Positions 23,746-33,796 of a stretch of DNA of 64,000 nt are shown here, piece after piece. How positions within the stretch are numbered: position 1 is the stretch's first letter; the number at the start of each line of letters is the position of its first letter. The notes beneath the pieces were generated by a model. That model had not been told where the DNA came from and did not search any database. It worked only from the letters and a program-made list of their open reading frames with translations. Origin of the DNA: Lojkania enalia (taxonomy: Eukaryota > Ascomycota > Dothideomycetes > Pleosporales); NCBI GenBank assembly GCA_010094045.1, contig ML986710.1, positions 1 to 64,000 on the forward strand, written 5' to 3'. The position numbers and the translations under genes are program-made.

Positions 23746-25343
23746 ATGGAACGGCAGACCTCTATTCCTCCAGTAAGCTCAGATCCTAAAGTCACTACAC
23801 AGTTGTCAACTAATCTGTCCATAGGCAGCAAATGTTCTCGGGGTATGTTCATCTTTGTCCCAAGTTCGTGTTAATTCCCTAGACTGACGCTTTCCGCCTC
23901 ACCTGTAGACTATTGGGACTGGTGAGTTGAGCGCTTACGAGGCCAAAGCCTTCGCTAACTAGAGAGATAGTGTAAGTTAAATGACATGTTATCCTTAAGG
24001 AAAGCGTTAACAATCTCTTGTTTTAGCTGCTGGTGTGTTCAAGTAAGTGCTCTTTATCTTCAAGGTGCTTCGTTGATAGCTTAAGGAATTTAGATTATAC
24101 CACAGTAAGGCGCTCCACATCTAGAAGCCCGTAGTCTCTCATAATTCATAGGATATGGCATAACTGGCGTCGTAAGAACACGGACGGACTCCCTGCCGTG
24201 ATGCTTATGCTGTGGGCTACCTGTACTACCTCACCGTACTGGGCTTTATGCTACAGAACTGACCTTGTATATAGGTGGTGTACCTTTCGGAGTATATGCG
24301 ATTGTTCAGGCAAGCTGATTATCTGGAATAGTATAGGATGTCACTAATGAATCGTAGAATTTCAATATCGCCCTCCAACTTCAGCCTCAATGCTTCGCCG
24401 GTCTCACGCTAATTTGCTGGGGCCAAACACTCGTCTATCACAAGTTAGTAGTCGCCCACAGTACAACAGAGTCGGATACTGAGGTATCTCTAGCCGGTGG
24501 TCAGCCTGGAAGGCAACGCTTGCCACTATCTTAGTCGCGATTTGCTGTGGTTTGATTGAGCTCATCTTGATCTTGACTCTTAGGGTAAAGTGGCTAGCAT
24601 AAAGACCAGAAACTTTCGTTAACTAATAAAGTCCATAGAAACCTTACTACAATGGCATTAAGTGGCCTATGATGATGGTAGCGATCATCGCATCTGTGAT
24701 GCTTGCGGTTGGCCTCATTCCTCCATATTTTGAACTAGCTAAAAGGAACGGTCGAGTCATCGGAATTAGTAGGGAACTAGAACTATAATAGTCGATAATA
24801 TGGCTAAGCTTCTTAGATTTCGTCTTTCTGACTATTGACTGGCTCGGCGCTTTCTTCTCTCTTATGGCTCTGGGTACGAGAGCTTATTACTGTCTTCGCC
24901 TGCATTATTGTATCATAGCTAACAACTTGCAGCTGTACAGAACACTTTTGATGTTCTGGGCGGATCGTTGTATATTGTTTGGTAAGTGCGCCAGCTCATT
25001 TTAGCCCACAAGAGTCTTTCCTTTACGACTCTCAACTTTCCATCAGAATAATGGCTGATGGTATGATAGCATGTCTCTCGAACTCGGAATCTTCATCTCG
25101 CAAGCCATTTGGCTCTGGCGCGTCCGAAATGTCCGTCGCGAAGCTAAGAAGGCAGGCAGGACGTACGACGAATACATTGCCGAGCATCCGTCTAAGAAAC
25201 TCGGCCGCTCAGAATCTTCGGAGACGCTCGACCTCGAAACAGGCTATCGAATCCCTTCTGAACCGATCATGCCTTTGGAGAAATGCATAGTCAAATCTGT
25301 CAAAGTTTCGGTGGACGTACCGTCCCCGGCATCGACAAAATGA
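23746..25343 (+). CDS. PQ-loop repeat membrane protein, 14 exons including a one-nucleotide exon
   Basis: The product is a 292-aa membrane protein with two PQ-loop motifs, a family that includes lysosomal/vacuolar cystine and cationic amino-acid exporters; the substrate is unknown. Exons are 23746-23772, 23825-23842, 23909-23921, 23971 (one base), 24027-24042, 24094-24104, 24152-24222, 24275-24309, 24358-24443, 24494-24584, 24639-24768, 24817-24873, 24933-24981 and 25070-25343. Spliced landmarks are ANVLGTIGTVCWC, IIPQIWHNWRRKNTDGLP (PQ loop 1), ATCGVPFGVYAIVQNFNI, LIPPYFELAKRNGRVIGI (PQ-like 2), TIDWLGAFFSLMAL and VQNTFDVLGG. A hydrophilic tail follows. The one-base exon restores the Val codon of GTVCWC. 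The intron after 24309 has a GC donor. All other introns are GT-AG and 43-88 nt long. Confidence 0.85.
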
Positions 25344-26513
25344 CAAGGAATCAGTCTCGAGACGGTCCCTTCAGTATGGGAGCGATTAAAGATGGCAAAT
25401 CAGTTAGCGGTATAAAGCTCGCAAAGCCTGCCGTGCATTCGATCTGCATCAGTAAGGATATGTACTTTCGATTTGATTCTACATCTAGGCGTTAATCTTC
25501 CACTTTGAACTATTGTTCCAGGAGCGAAAAGTATTCTATGGTCAAAGATCTAAGTCAATATCCTTGAGGACTGTTTTGGATGAGGTGTTTTCGTCCTTGG
25601 ATGCTGGGACGGAGGAAATGGGGGTGCATGTACCTTGCTGTCGCTTCCGGGAATTGGGTCTTTCCTATCATGTCAAAGTGGCTGTCTGTCTTTACGAGCA
25701 TGGGTGGCGTATAAAACATGCCCTTTCTGGCTGTGAGAATTTTTGAGAGGGTGTCTGGTGGGGAAAATGGAGTATGATCTATTTATCTGTTTCTCAAGTG
25801 CCTGTCTCTTAAGGAAAATGGTGTGTCGAGTGTGCATGGCCGGGAGAGAAACTTGGTGGAAGCAGGTGGGGGTGTTACAAGATGGAATCGTTTATGATCT
25901 ATATGCCTTATACTTACTCTTTGGGTGGAGAACGATTTTACGAAGGACAGGTCGCTACAATAATTCAGAAATAATTTTGTTTATTAGCGAGACACTTATT
26001 CAAAGGCTCGGATTAAGTATTATAATTAAAGTTTCAAAGGGAGGTTATTCTTATTAGAGCTCTATTAGTCCTCGAGTTATAATATCTTTGGGTGTCAGAA
26101 TGCCACGCAAAGATGAAAGCGTATGCCGTGTATTGATGGTTTGAGCACGGACAACGAAAAGCGTGTCGTTTGTAGGCGGGTCTAATGGGCCTCGGCTGAG
26201 GGTCTAGTGGCGGGGGTCCTAGAACCTCAGACTCCCTAGAATTTACAACATACCTTCTGAACCTTATTTTCAAATCTAAGATCGTTATATTCCTTAGTTC
26301 ATAGGCTAGTTCTGCTTCTCAATACTGTTACTGAATAGAGCACTTTCCGATTTCCGCGGATTCCTGTCAAATCGCTGTACCTGTCATCATAATCTCACAA
26401 ACCACTGTTGGCATCAGGCCGCGCTAGAGTCACATTGAGATACTTATACTTCAAAATTGGAGACAATACACGTTAAAAAGGAGTCGACAAACTCCCCAAA
26501 ATTAACGTCAATC
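25344..26513. other. Intergenic, PQ-loop gene to phosphatase
   Basis: This spacer holds the 3' end of the PQ-loop gene and the promoter of the phosphatase gene. It becomes AT-richer to the right. Short open frames lack family resemblance. Confidence 0.45.
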
Positions 26514-27590
26514 ATGACAACGTTCGAGAATGTCTCCCTGCCCCATCCTCCTTTCTATACCATCCCCAACATCTCCAACCTCCGCGATTGCGCCCTCTAC
26601 CCCTCTGGCCTTCAAACCACAAATCCTCCCGGAGAAGTGCGCTCCGGAATACTATTCCGCTCCGCCGACGTCTCCAAGCTGTCGAGTTCAGGCTGGCAAT
26701 CCCTCAAAGACCTCGGCATCACACACATCTTCGACCTTCGCAGCAAACCCGAAATCGACAAATCCCAAAGCAGCGCCCCCTCCCCCATGGCTTGGGTCAC
26801 GGACATGGAAAAAGAAGGCATTTGCAGGACCTGGACCCCCGTATTTGAGGAGAGCGATTACTCACCCGAGCGCCTGGCCGAGCGGTTCCTCAAGTATATG
26901 GACGACACGCCGCATGGCTTCGTCGAGGCGTATACAGATATCCTGCGCCATGCGGGACCTGCCTTCCGCACCATTCTGCGGCATTTGGCGGGCTTGCGGC
27001 CACCGGTCGACAGAGGGGAGCAGGTCCTGTTTCTGAGTAACGATCCGCTGGCTTCTGCTCCAACGGAGGATTCGCCGTTTAGCGGGAATAAGGTGGCGGA
27101 GGGTGTGTTGGTGCATTGTACGGGGGGGAAAGATCGGACTGGGGTTTTTTATGCTGTATTGTTTTCGTTTCTAGGCGTAGGGAAGGATATTATCGCGGGT
27201 GAGTACCAGCTTACGGAGACGGGGTTGATGCATATTAGGGAGGAGCAGGTGAAGAGGCTGACCGGGTATCCGGGATATAAGAGGTTTCTTTTGTCGATGG
27301 TGAATGGAAAGAAGGCTTCGAGCGAGCATTTTGCGGAGGTGCTGAGGAGTAGGCAGGAGGGGAAGGAGGCCGCGGATGCAGAAGATGAGATTGAGGTTCC
27401 GGAGGAGGCGTTAGAGAAGGGAAGGCAGGCGGCATTGAGGATGTTGGGAGCGAGAAAGGAGAGCATGCTTGGGGCACTAGAGGTTCTAGAGAGGGAGTGG
27501 GGAGGTGCGGAGGGGTATTTGAAGAAGGAGTGTGGGTTGGAAGATGAGGAGTTGAAGGGTTTAAAGAGGGGCTTGGTTGTGAGAAGTTGA
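26514..27590 (+). CDS. Tyrosine/serine protein phosphatase-like, HCxxGKDRTG signature
   Basis: This is a single-exon gene of 358 aa. It belongs to the Y_phosphatase3 group (MptpB-like), whose members act on phosphotyrosine, phosphoserine or phosphoinositides. The catalytic P-loop is HCTGGKDRTG at about residue 200, with the nucleophilic Cys followed by Gly-Lys-Asp-Arg. The N-terminal half carries NISNLRDCALYP, GILFRSADVSKL and THIFDLRSKPEI, the usual family lead-in. After the P-loop come the GEYQLTETGL region and a charged helical C-terminus rich in Glu, Lys and Arg. The start is the ATG of MTTFENVSL. The frame extends 19 codons further upstream but without an ATG. The physiological substrate is unknown. 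Confidence 0.88.
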   Translation: MTTFENVSLPHPPFYTIPNISNLRDCALYPSGLQTTNPPGEVRSGILFRSADVSKLSSSGWQSLKDLGITHIFDLRSKPEIDKSQSSAPSPMAWVTDMEKEGICRTWTPVFEESDYSPERLAERFLKYMDDTPHGFVEAYTDILRHAGPAFRTILRHLAGLRPPVDRGEQVLFLSNDPLASAPTEDSPFSGNKVAEGVLVHCTGGKDRTGVFYAVLFSFLGVGKDIIAGEYQLTETGLMHIREEQVKRLTGYPGYKRFLLSMVNGKKASSEHFAEVLRSRQEGKEAADAEDEIEVPEEALEKGRQAALRMLGARKESMLGALEVLEREWGGAEGYLKKECGLEDEELKGLKRGLVVRS

Positions 27591-28332
27591 CTTATCGCGA
27601 GAATTTAGCATAATTTATGATAGTAGGAAGCTGAGAGACTAGGATTAGTTGACTATGGAGTCCTACAACGAAGCAAAGTTTGGATTAACTATAATTGTCC
27701 TATTTCATGAATAATAATTCATCCTGCCTTAATCTTTGGCCTATAAAGTTTTAGTGACTGCAATGATACATCGAGACTGAACTTAGTATTTCAGAGAGTG
27801 CTTAAAATAAAATCATGTCATACATTCTGTCCTATAGAGACCGTAACCATGCCTGATGGCTCATACGTGATATCGTATTTCCCTAGATCTCAATATACTC
27901 ATAATAAGAATCCCCACAAGCTAAAACTCTAAAAAACAAAACAAATTCCATCTTAGAAAGCAATCTAAAATCCACGATTCTAGCCAAAGATCTGGACCCA
28001 ATACCGTTCCTGCAACCTTAAAGTTCCCCTTCGCCCTCAACCACGCGACCGGCGTCGTTGAAATCCGGCCTGGTGATTGCAAAACCCCCCCTTCCCAATG
28101 TACGATTCCTAAGGTCCTTGGTGCGGACGACAAGTTGGCTAACGCATGCGATGCATCAACGACGAGTTTCAGCGTGGTATCTGCATTATTATAATCGAGC
28201 ATTCTGCAAAACGCCTATGCTAGGCCGCAAAGATCTCCTTGCAGATTTATAAGATAGAGTAGCAACGTGCTAGTAAAGGATGTAGAAATTATCGTCGGGT
28301 GCTGCTCTGATCAGACTGCCGTTCTGATATCC
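27591..28332. other. Intergenic, AT-rich
   Basis: This AT-rich stretch lies downstream of the phosphatase gene. A minus-strand frame of 93 codons at 27921-28202 could be a coding exon or a chance frame; I do not recognise it and could not join it cleanly to a neighbour. Confidence 0.35.
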
Positions 28333-28638
28333 TTAGTTAGTTTTATGTCTTTTAAATGGGTCTCTAGAGAACGCTGAACAATTCAATTGCATGTTTTGGC
28401 GTTGGCCGGCGAGTCGTTCGACGGCACGGTATTGTTGTAGATTCGGTGCAGCGCAGATATTCGTCTGAGATTTATCGGTCAGCCGACTAGTTAATCTTAG
28501 ATCGGTGCTGTCAATTACCTTAACGGAATCACGTCTCTCGGTCACATTTGGTGTACGACGTGCCGCTGATGTTGTGGGTATCGCGCCGATGACTGTGTAG
28601 AGAAGGGTGAGAGGGGAAATGAGGACCGAGGGATACAT
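28333..28638 (-). CDS. Possible small secreted protein, uncertain
   Basis: The frame from the ATG at 28638 gives 101 aa. The first 25 residues (MYPSVLISPLTLLYTVIGAI, then PTTSA) look like a signal peptide with a cleavage site after Ser-Ala. The rest is hydrophilic with two Cys and many Arg, Asn and Gln. A longer frame starts at 28677. No family is recognised, and a further exon near 27921-28202 is possible but not supported by a clear splice pair. This may be a chance frame. Confidence 0.22.
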   Translation of the reverse strand: MYPSVLISPLTLLYTVIGAIPTTSAARRTPNVTERRDSVKVIDSTDLRLTSRLTDKSQTNICAAPNLQQYRAVERLAGQRQNMQLNCSAFSRDPFKRHKTN

Positions 28639-28677
28639 GCTTGGAAGTGCAAGATGATATGTGGAGATACCTTTCAA

Positions 28678-29953
28678 GAAATCTTGAAGCTGAATATGGA
28701 GGTTGTTGCTGCTGAGACGGAAGAAGAAGACTAGAAGACGGAGGATATGGGTTTAAGCACTGTTCCTTCTGAATTGGCTCTGAATCTTTCATGATGGCGC
28801 AGGCTTCATACTATCTTCTCAGCAAGGCTCTCTCAAATGTTCCTTCTTGGCAGAGTACCCCTGACTCAAACATCCATAGTGTGTAGGATAGGTGACTATT
28901 GCACTAATGAGTCGTTTGCTGATGAATTCATTCACGATCTATCGCTGTGCGACTAGCATGCAGTTTAATCTATGGCACTGTTTATTGGTTTCTGCCAATG
29001 ACCCCTTCCGCCCATTCTTTCCACTTCAAGGACCTGGCTTGAAGCAACCATTACCCTTTATGCTTTCCCCAAGAAAAGCATTTAGAGGAGCTGCCTTCCG
29101 CTAGAATGTGAAAACATCATATAAACACCTCTCTCCTCGCGCACAATATTTTTGCTTTATGTGGGGATGCCTTGTGGAGGGGTAATAGCCAGCTGCCGAC
29201 TTACGTGAATGGATAACACAGTCCCGTTTTCAAGCTTTAGTGATTTGATTTGTTTACTACATATGCTTGTTAGTTCCCATATTTTCTAGTGAATGAACGT
29301 GCTGTGGTGTACATATGTACTAGACTCCGGCATTGACGTGGGAGGTGAGTCGATATTCTCTTTCCTGCTGGGGTGAGGACGGCGATTGGGTCAGCTTCAC
29401 AACGGGCTGGCGCGGCCGTTGGGGTAGAGAAAGGAGTGGAGCTGAACGTAAGTGCCGATATGATGATAATTTGGATTTTTGATTGTCGCGTGCAAGGTGC
29501 GATAAGGAATGTCTAAGATGATAGAGAGGTATGTATATGTTGTCTAGCAGAACTAAATGTTAGAAATATCAAGTTTAGAAAACTGTGGATCTTGTCGAAT
29601 TTATACATTACGTGCAAACGCTAACAATTGACTCTTGGCGCTATACCTCTGCATTCATTGTCTTCGACTGCTATGTAGGAGTCTCAAAGGTTCATAGGAG
29701 TGAATTGTGGGGCAAACGTATGCGGCCTTTCACACCTCGACGGGGAATACGAATGCGTATTGGACGAAAGAATTGTATTGGTAAAGTAGACTGTGCCGTG
29801 GGTATAAAACCATGCAGTTCCGAAAAGCATCAATACATATCGAAGATCCTAAGAAAGTCTAGCCATGCATGGTGATAGTTCACCTCGAGCTATTCGAAAC
29901 AAGCACCAAGATGACTGAAAGTAAGGCAACAAGAACGAAAGTAGCGGACAGAT
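28678..29953. other. Intergenic, no recognised gene
   Basis: This AT-rich spacer lies upstream of the dynein light intermediate chain stop. An open frame of 96 codons at 29585-29875 on the plus strand has no family resemblance. No repeat or RNA gene seen. Confidence 0.4.
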
Positions 29954-31718
29954 TTACGCTCCTCTCGGACTATTAGTTGCAGAGTTCGTACCCTTGTTGA
30001 TCAGGCCTGCAAAGAATGATGCCAGCTTCTCGTTATCCATTTTTGGATCCTGTGCGTTTGGTGGCGGGGTGATTGGAGGTTCGGGAGATGCTGTGCGATT
30101 CGCTTCACGATCCTATACAAGTTTAGTCTAACTACATTACTGAGTAGCCTGAATATTGGCGAGTCTTTACCTGTAGTCGCTTCACCATCTCATCGGCATT
30201 GACTTGAATGCCGCCCATGTTGAACTGCACAGGTCCGATATGCTCTTCAACGACACCGCTGGCTTCATCAGACCATGTCCTATAGGTAGGGTCATCCTTC
30301 TTTCGTGCATTCTTCATCTTCTGCTCGTTCTCATCTTCTCGCCTCAGCTGCTCTAAGGTGGTGAGTTGCTCAGCAAGGAATGTCTGCGTGTCTTTGCTAG
30401 AAACTTCGATGCCGTTCGTTTGCTTGGCGTGAAGCGCATTTAATGCAAAGTCTTGTTCGGGATTGCGGATCGTTTCTTCATATATTGATGTCGCAGAAGG
30501 GCCTTCACTATCGTCTTGAGGCTGCCCATTCGTTGCGGCTTCATTTTCCGTTGATGTTTCTCCGTTCGCTATAGCCTTCATATGGTGTGGTATGTCAATA
30601 TCGACAGACCATTTCTGACTGATCCCCTCAACTTCAAATTCACCGTTTATGATTCGAATTTTGGCCCATGAGTCCCAATTTGGCGGTACAAGCACCCTAT
30701 CTCGGTCGGTTACATTGTGTTTCAATTGCTTCTGTTTTAACAACGACTTGATGCCAAGTGTCGAATGAATGAGCGTTTGTAGAGATCCTGGCGCAGAGGG
30801 CATAGTGTAGACCAAGCTCGCACCGTGTTTGAGAAGAATTGTCCGGAGATATTGTGTGATGAAGTCGAACTCCCCCTCTTTCCAGCCGCGTTCTCTTTCC
30901 AGCGCCTCAATCTTATCGGCATTCTGGCAAACAACGCAGAGAGGGATGCCTAATGGCTCATCCCACTCTCCCGGACCAAGTGGTATCTTGACGTTCTCGA
31001 GAGTTGTGCCCGTCGAACCTTCTGCACCTCCAGCCCCCCGGCCTTTGTCCTGCAAAGCCGATATGTTTTCCTCCAACACCTCCTTTGAGGCGTCATCAAG
31101 GGAGAGAATGAGCGAGCGGAGAACGCGAATCCAGTCGCGGAGTTGGCGCACCCAGAGCCATGGGTGATTCCAATCTAGGAGTATGACTACGAGAATATGA
31201 GGAAGTGTGCGCGGGTTGAGATAGGGTTTAATCAAAGGCGTAAAGGATGGTGAGGGTTGGGCGAGGAGGTAGAGGGAGAGACGGGCCAGCGTGTCTACGC
31301 ATAGTTAGCATCATCTTGCAACATAAAGTTCATTGCGGACTGACCTTCGTGGTCGGTGTCGAGCACGTCTTGATAGGTGTATCCCAACGCGAATTGATTT
31401 GCTATCGGAGGTTTCCTGCCGCGGTCCGGCGGTCGTCGGGTGTTTGATGGGTCTGTTGAAACGGACTCGAGAAACTCTCGCTGTGTCTCGGGCGTTCCCC
31501 CTGATTCAAGAACATGTTAGTATGCTGCCCTCGAGTTTCACGTGTAGCCGCATACCGAGGACAAGGAGGCTCTTCTCAGGTAACCGCTTTCCGCTCGAAA
31601 TATTATCCAGCATTGGCTTCCATATTTCCTCTTTTGGTTTGTCTCTGCTTCCTGGCCTATCGTGGCCGCCCGACGCCTTCGAAGGGAAATTGGAGGTTCT
31701 GCGAGTCGCGCTCGCCAT
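29954..31718 (-). CDS. dlic: Cytoplasmic dynein light intermediate chain
   Basis: This is a subunit of cytoplasmic dynein that links the motor to cargo adaptors. There are four exons: 31718-31556, 31500-31345, 31294-30171 and 30112-29954, giving 533 aa. The protein opens with a Ser/Arg-rich stretch, then DEIWKPMLD-like sequence and KSLLVLGGTPETQREFLESV, a degenerate P-loop region as in fungal DLICs. IANQFALGYTYQDVLD, TLPHILVVILLDWNHPWLWVRQLRDWI, and PLCVVCQNADKIEALERE with EFDFITQYLRTILLKHGASL follow the family order. The C-terminal part is charged and helical, and the last exon ends in DNEKLASFFAGLI, the conserved effector helix of DLIC. Introns are 55, 50 and 58 nt. It is divergent from the IST3 gene. 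Confidence 0.94.
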
Positions 31719-32090
31719 GGCGGAGGAGCCTCGGGGGTTCAGCGATACGGGTCCTCAAGCGGGTGGCAGTCGCGGTAGATTCTTGTGGTAGGGAGACTAT
31801 AGGCGAGAGCCTAACTTAAGAAGTAAGAGTGAAAGGAGGGCACCGTGAATGTCGGGCGGGGTGGAGGACGTCTAAACAGAGAGTTGCTGCACAAAGGAGC
31901 TTCCTGCAGGGATCAGCGCCAAGCCTGGAACTTTTTGGCTCTATCGCGACCTCGCGCCTCCGTAGTACACAAAGGCCTTTTGTCACGTCTTTCCGGGGCC
32001 TGTAACCCCCCTGCGCCCTCCTTCAACCTCTTTCGGTATAATCGGGGCTACGTTTTCCGCCCTTGGGATTTTCACAAGCTCTCCGCCAAA
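31719..32090. promoter_or_regulatory. Shared promoter between dlic and ist3
   Basis: This 372 bp stretch lies between the divergent start codons of the dynein light intermediate chain and IST3 genes. It must hold both promoters and leaders. The IST3 frame runs open upstream to 31845, but that extension has no RRM-family resemblance and is read here as leader. Confidence 0.45.
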
Positions 32091-33104
32091 ATGAACACCG
32101 TGCGCGCCATTCAGAAGCTCAACAAGCAGGAGCTCGAACAAGGCATTGCCCCAGAAGGGTCCTGGCACACCGACTACCGCGATACAGCCTTTATCTATGT
32201 CGGTGGGCTACCTTTCGATCTCTCTGAGGGTGACATCATCACCATATTCTCACAATTTGGCGAGCCTGTCTGGATTAAACTTGCACGCGACCGAGAGACG
32301 GGCAAATCGCGAGGCTTCTGCTGGCTCAAGTATGAAGACCAACGGAGCACAGACATCGCTGTGGATAATATGGGAGGAGCGACGGTCATGGGCAGGGTGT
32401 TGAGGGTGGATCATACGCGCTACAAGCCAAGAGACGACGAGGATATGCGGGATAACACCATGGGTGAGCTTGATCCTGATGAAGACGAATGGAGGAGGAA
32501 AAGAAGGCGGACGGAGAGTGAGAGTGAGAGTGAGGACGAGGAGGAGCGGCCAATGCTGCAGGAGGAAATCGAGCTTGCGAAGCTTATCAAGGACCTCGAT
32601 GATGATGATCCCATGAAGGCTGGAATGGTTCAGAGGAAACAGGAGGATGTTGATACCGCTCTGAAGAAGTGGAAAAAGGCTCAGAAGAAGGAGAAGAAGC
32701 ATCATTCAAGGCGACATCGGAGGGATGACTCTAGGTATCGCGAAGGCTCTCGAGATAGAGATCGCGACGGCGAGCCTCGGCGCGTCAAATACTGGGAAGA
32801 CGAGGAATATTCTAGATCCAAGCGAACGTTAAGACGCGATCACAGCCAAGATGACCGAGATGATTCAAGGGAGTATCGTAGAGACAAACGGTGGGAAGAT
32901 AGTGAGGATGAAGGTAGACGCGCAAGGCATAAACGCTCTTCCCGAGAGGATACGAGCGACGAAAGGAGGGGTACTAGAGACCGCAATCGGGATCGCGGAC
33001 GTAGGTATAGCGATGAAGACAGATACTCCAGACCGAAGCACCCATCACGAAGGGATGATAGTGAGGGGGGTGTGAGGAGGCATCGTGACAAAGATAGAGA
33101 TTAA
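32091..33104 (+). CDS. ist3: RNA-binding spliceosome protein IST3/Snu17 (RBMX2), RES complex
   Basis: This is a U2 snRNP-associated RES complex subunit, acting in splicing and nuclear pre-mRNA retention. It is a single exon of 337 aa. The start MNTVRAIQKLNKQELEQGI and the SWHTDYRDTAFIYVGGLPFD entry are typical. One RRM follows: RNP2 is IYVGGL, RNP1 is SRGFCWLKY, ending RVLRVDHTRYKP. The long C-terminal tail is rich in Arg, Asp, Glu and Ser with many RD/RE/RS pairs; the yeast protein is much shorter, while filamentous fungal and animal forms have such tails. The gene lacks introns although its product works in splicing. An upstream open extension from 31845 has no ATG support. Confidence 0.93.
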   Translation: MNTVRAIQKLNKQELEQGIAPEGSWHTDYRDTAFIYVGGLPFDLSEGDIITIFSQFGEPVWIKLARDRETGKSRGFCWLKYEDQRSTDIAVDNMGGATVMGRVLRVDHTRYKPRDDEDMRDNTMGELDPDEDEWRRKRRRTESESESEDEEERPMLQEEIELAKLIKDLDDDDPMKAGMVQRKQEDVDTALKKWKKAQKKEKKHHSRRHRRDDSRYREGSRDRDRDGEPRRVKYWEDEEYSRSKRTLRRDHSQDDRDDSREYRRDKRWEDSEDEGRRARHKRSSREDTSDERRGTRDRNRDRGRRYSDEDRYSRPKHPSRRDDSEGGVRRHRDKDRD

Positions 33105-33796
33105 TGCTAGTCTTGATAAGCTGTTAATTGAATTTAATCATTTGTCCGGGATGCTCTCATCTGGCTTTCAATTTCTCATTACCTATACGTTCTTTTATTC
33201 AATGCATCATTCGCGGACCTTGGCATCCTGTCCTCTACTAGATTCTCACACGTCCAAGAAATACTTCCATACCTATTTGCCCATTAGCCGCCTTCCGCCA
33301 ATTTCTAGCATCCTTATTCTTTTGTTGCATAGGTGCTCTAAGTTGGATTCATGATTTGCATTCGTTAGTTGAGAGATCTCAGGTGAAGCTAGACATGAAC
33401 GAAAATGACCATTGACAACTGCGCACTCTAGCCCCTTGCGGCTAGTGCAGATGCCGTCATGATGAAAGTTCCTCCCAAATTAGTTAACTATAGGAATGCA
33501 ACGTCTAATGGTTGTTCTATAGAGGTATGTCATAATAAAAATGTCGTAGATCTTATTGAATTGTCCTTGCGTAAGCCCGCGGATATATTGAACGTTAGGT
33601 TTCATCAGCAGTCAGCACTTGAACAGCTTACTAAATGATCATACTTAAAGGCTTAGGATGCTCAGGTCGTTATAATTCCAAGTCCCTTATTTAAGGTCAC
33701 TTAATGCCAGTACCCCTCTAGTTCACATACGTCCTACTAGACGCTCTCCCACAATTCTATATCCTCGTTCTCGTCCAATCTCCCAACTTATCAGCT
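33105..33796. other. Intergenic, boundary of core and accessory DNA
   Basis: This spacer lies between IST3 and the broken monooxygenase gene. It is AT-rich with short direct fragments but no clear element ends. From here to about 52 kb the sequence becomes gene-poor. Confidence 0.4.

Noticed and set aside
31845..32090. N-terminal extension of IST3 by 82 residues
   Set aside because: The frame is open, but the first codon is not ATG in context and the family starts at MNTVRAIQKLN. The region is also the shared promoter with dlic.
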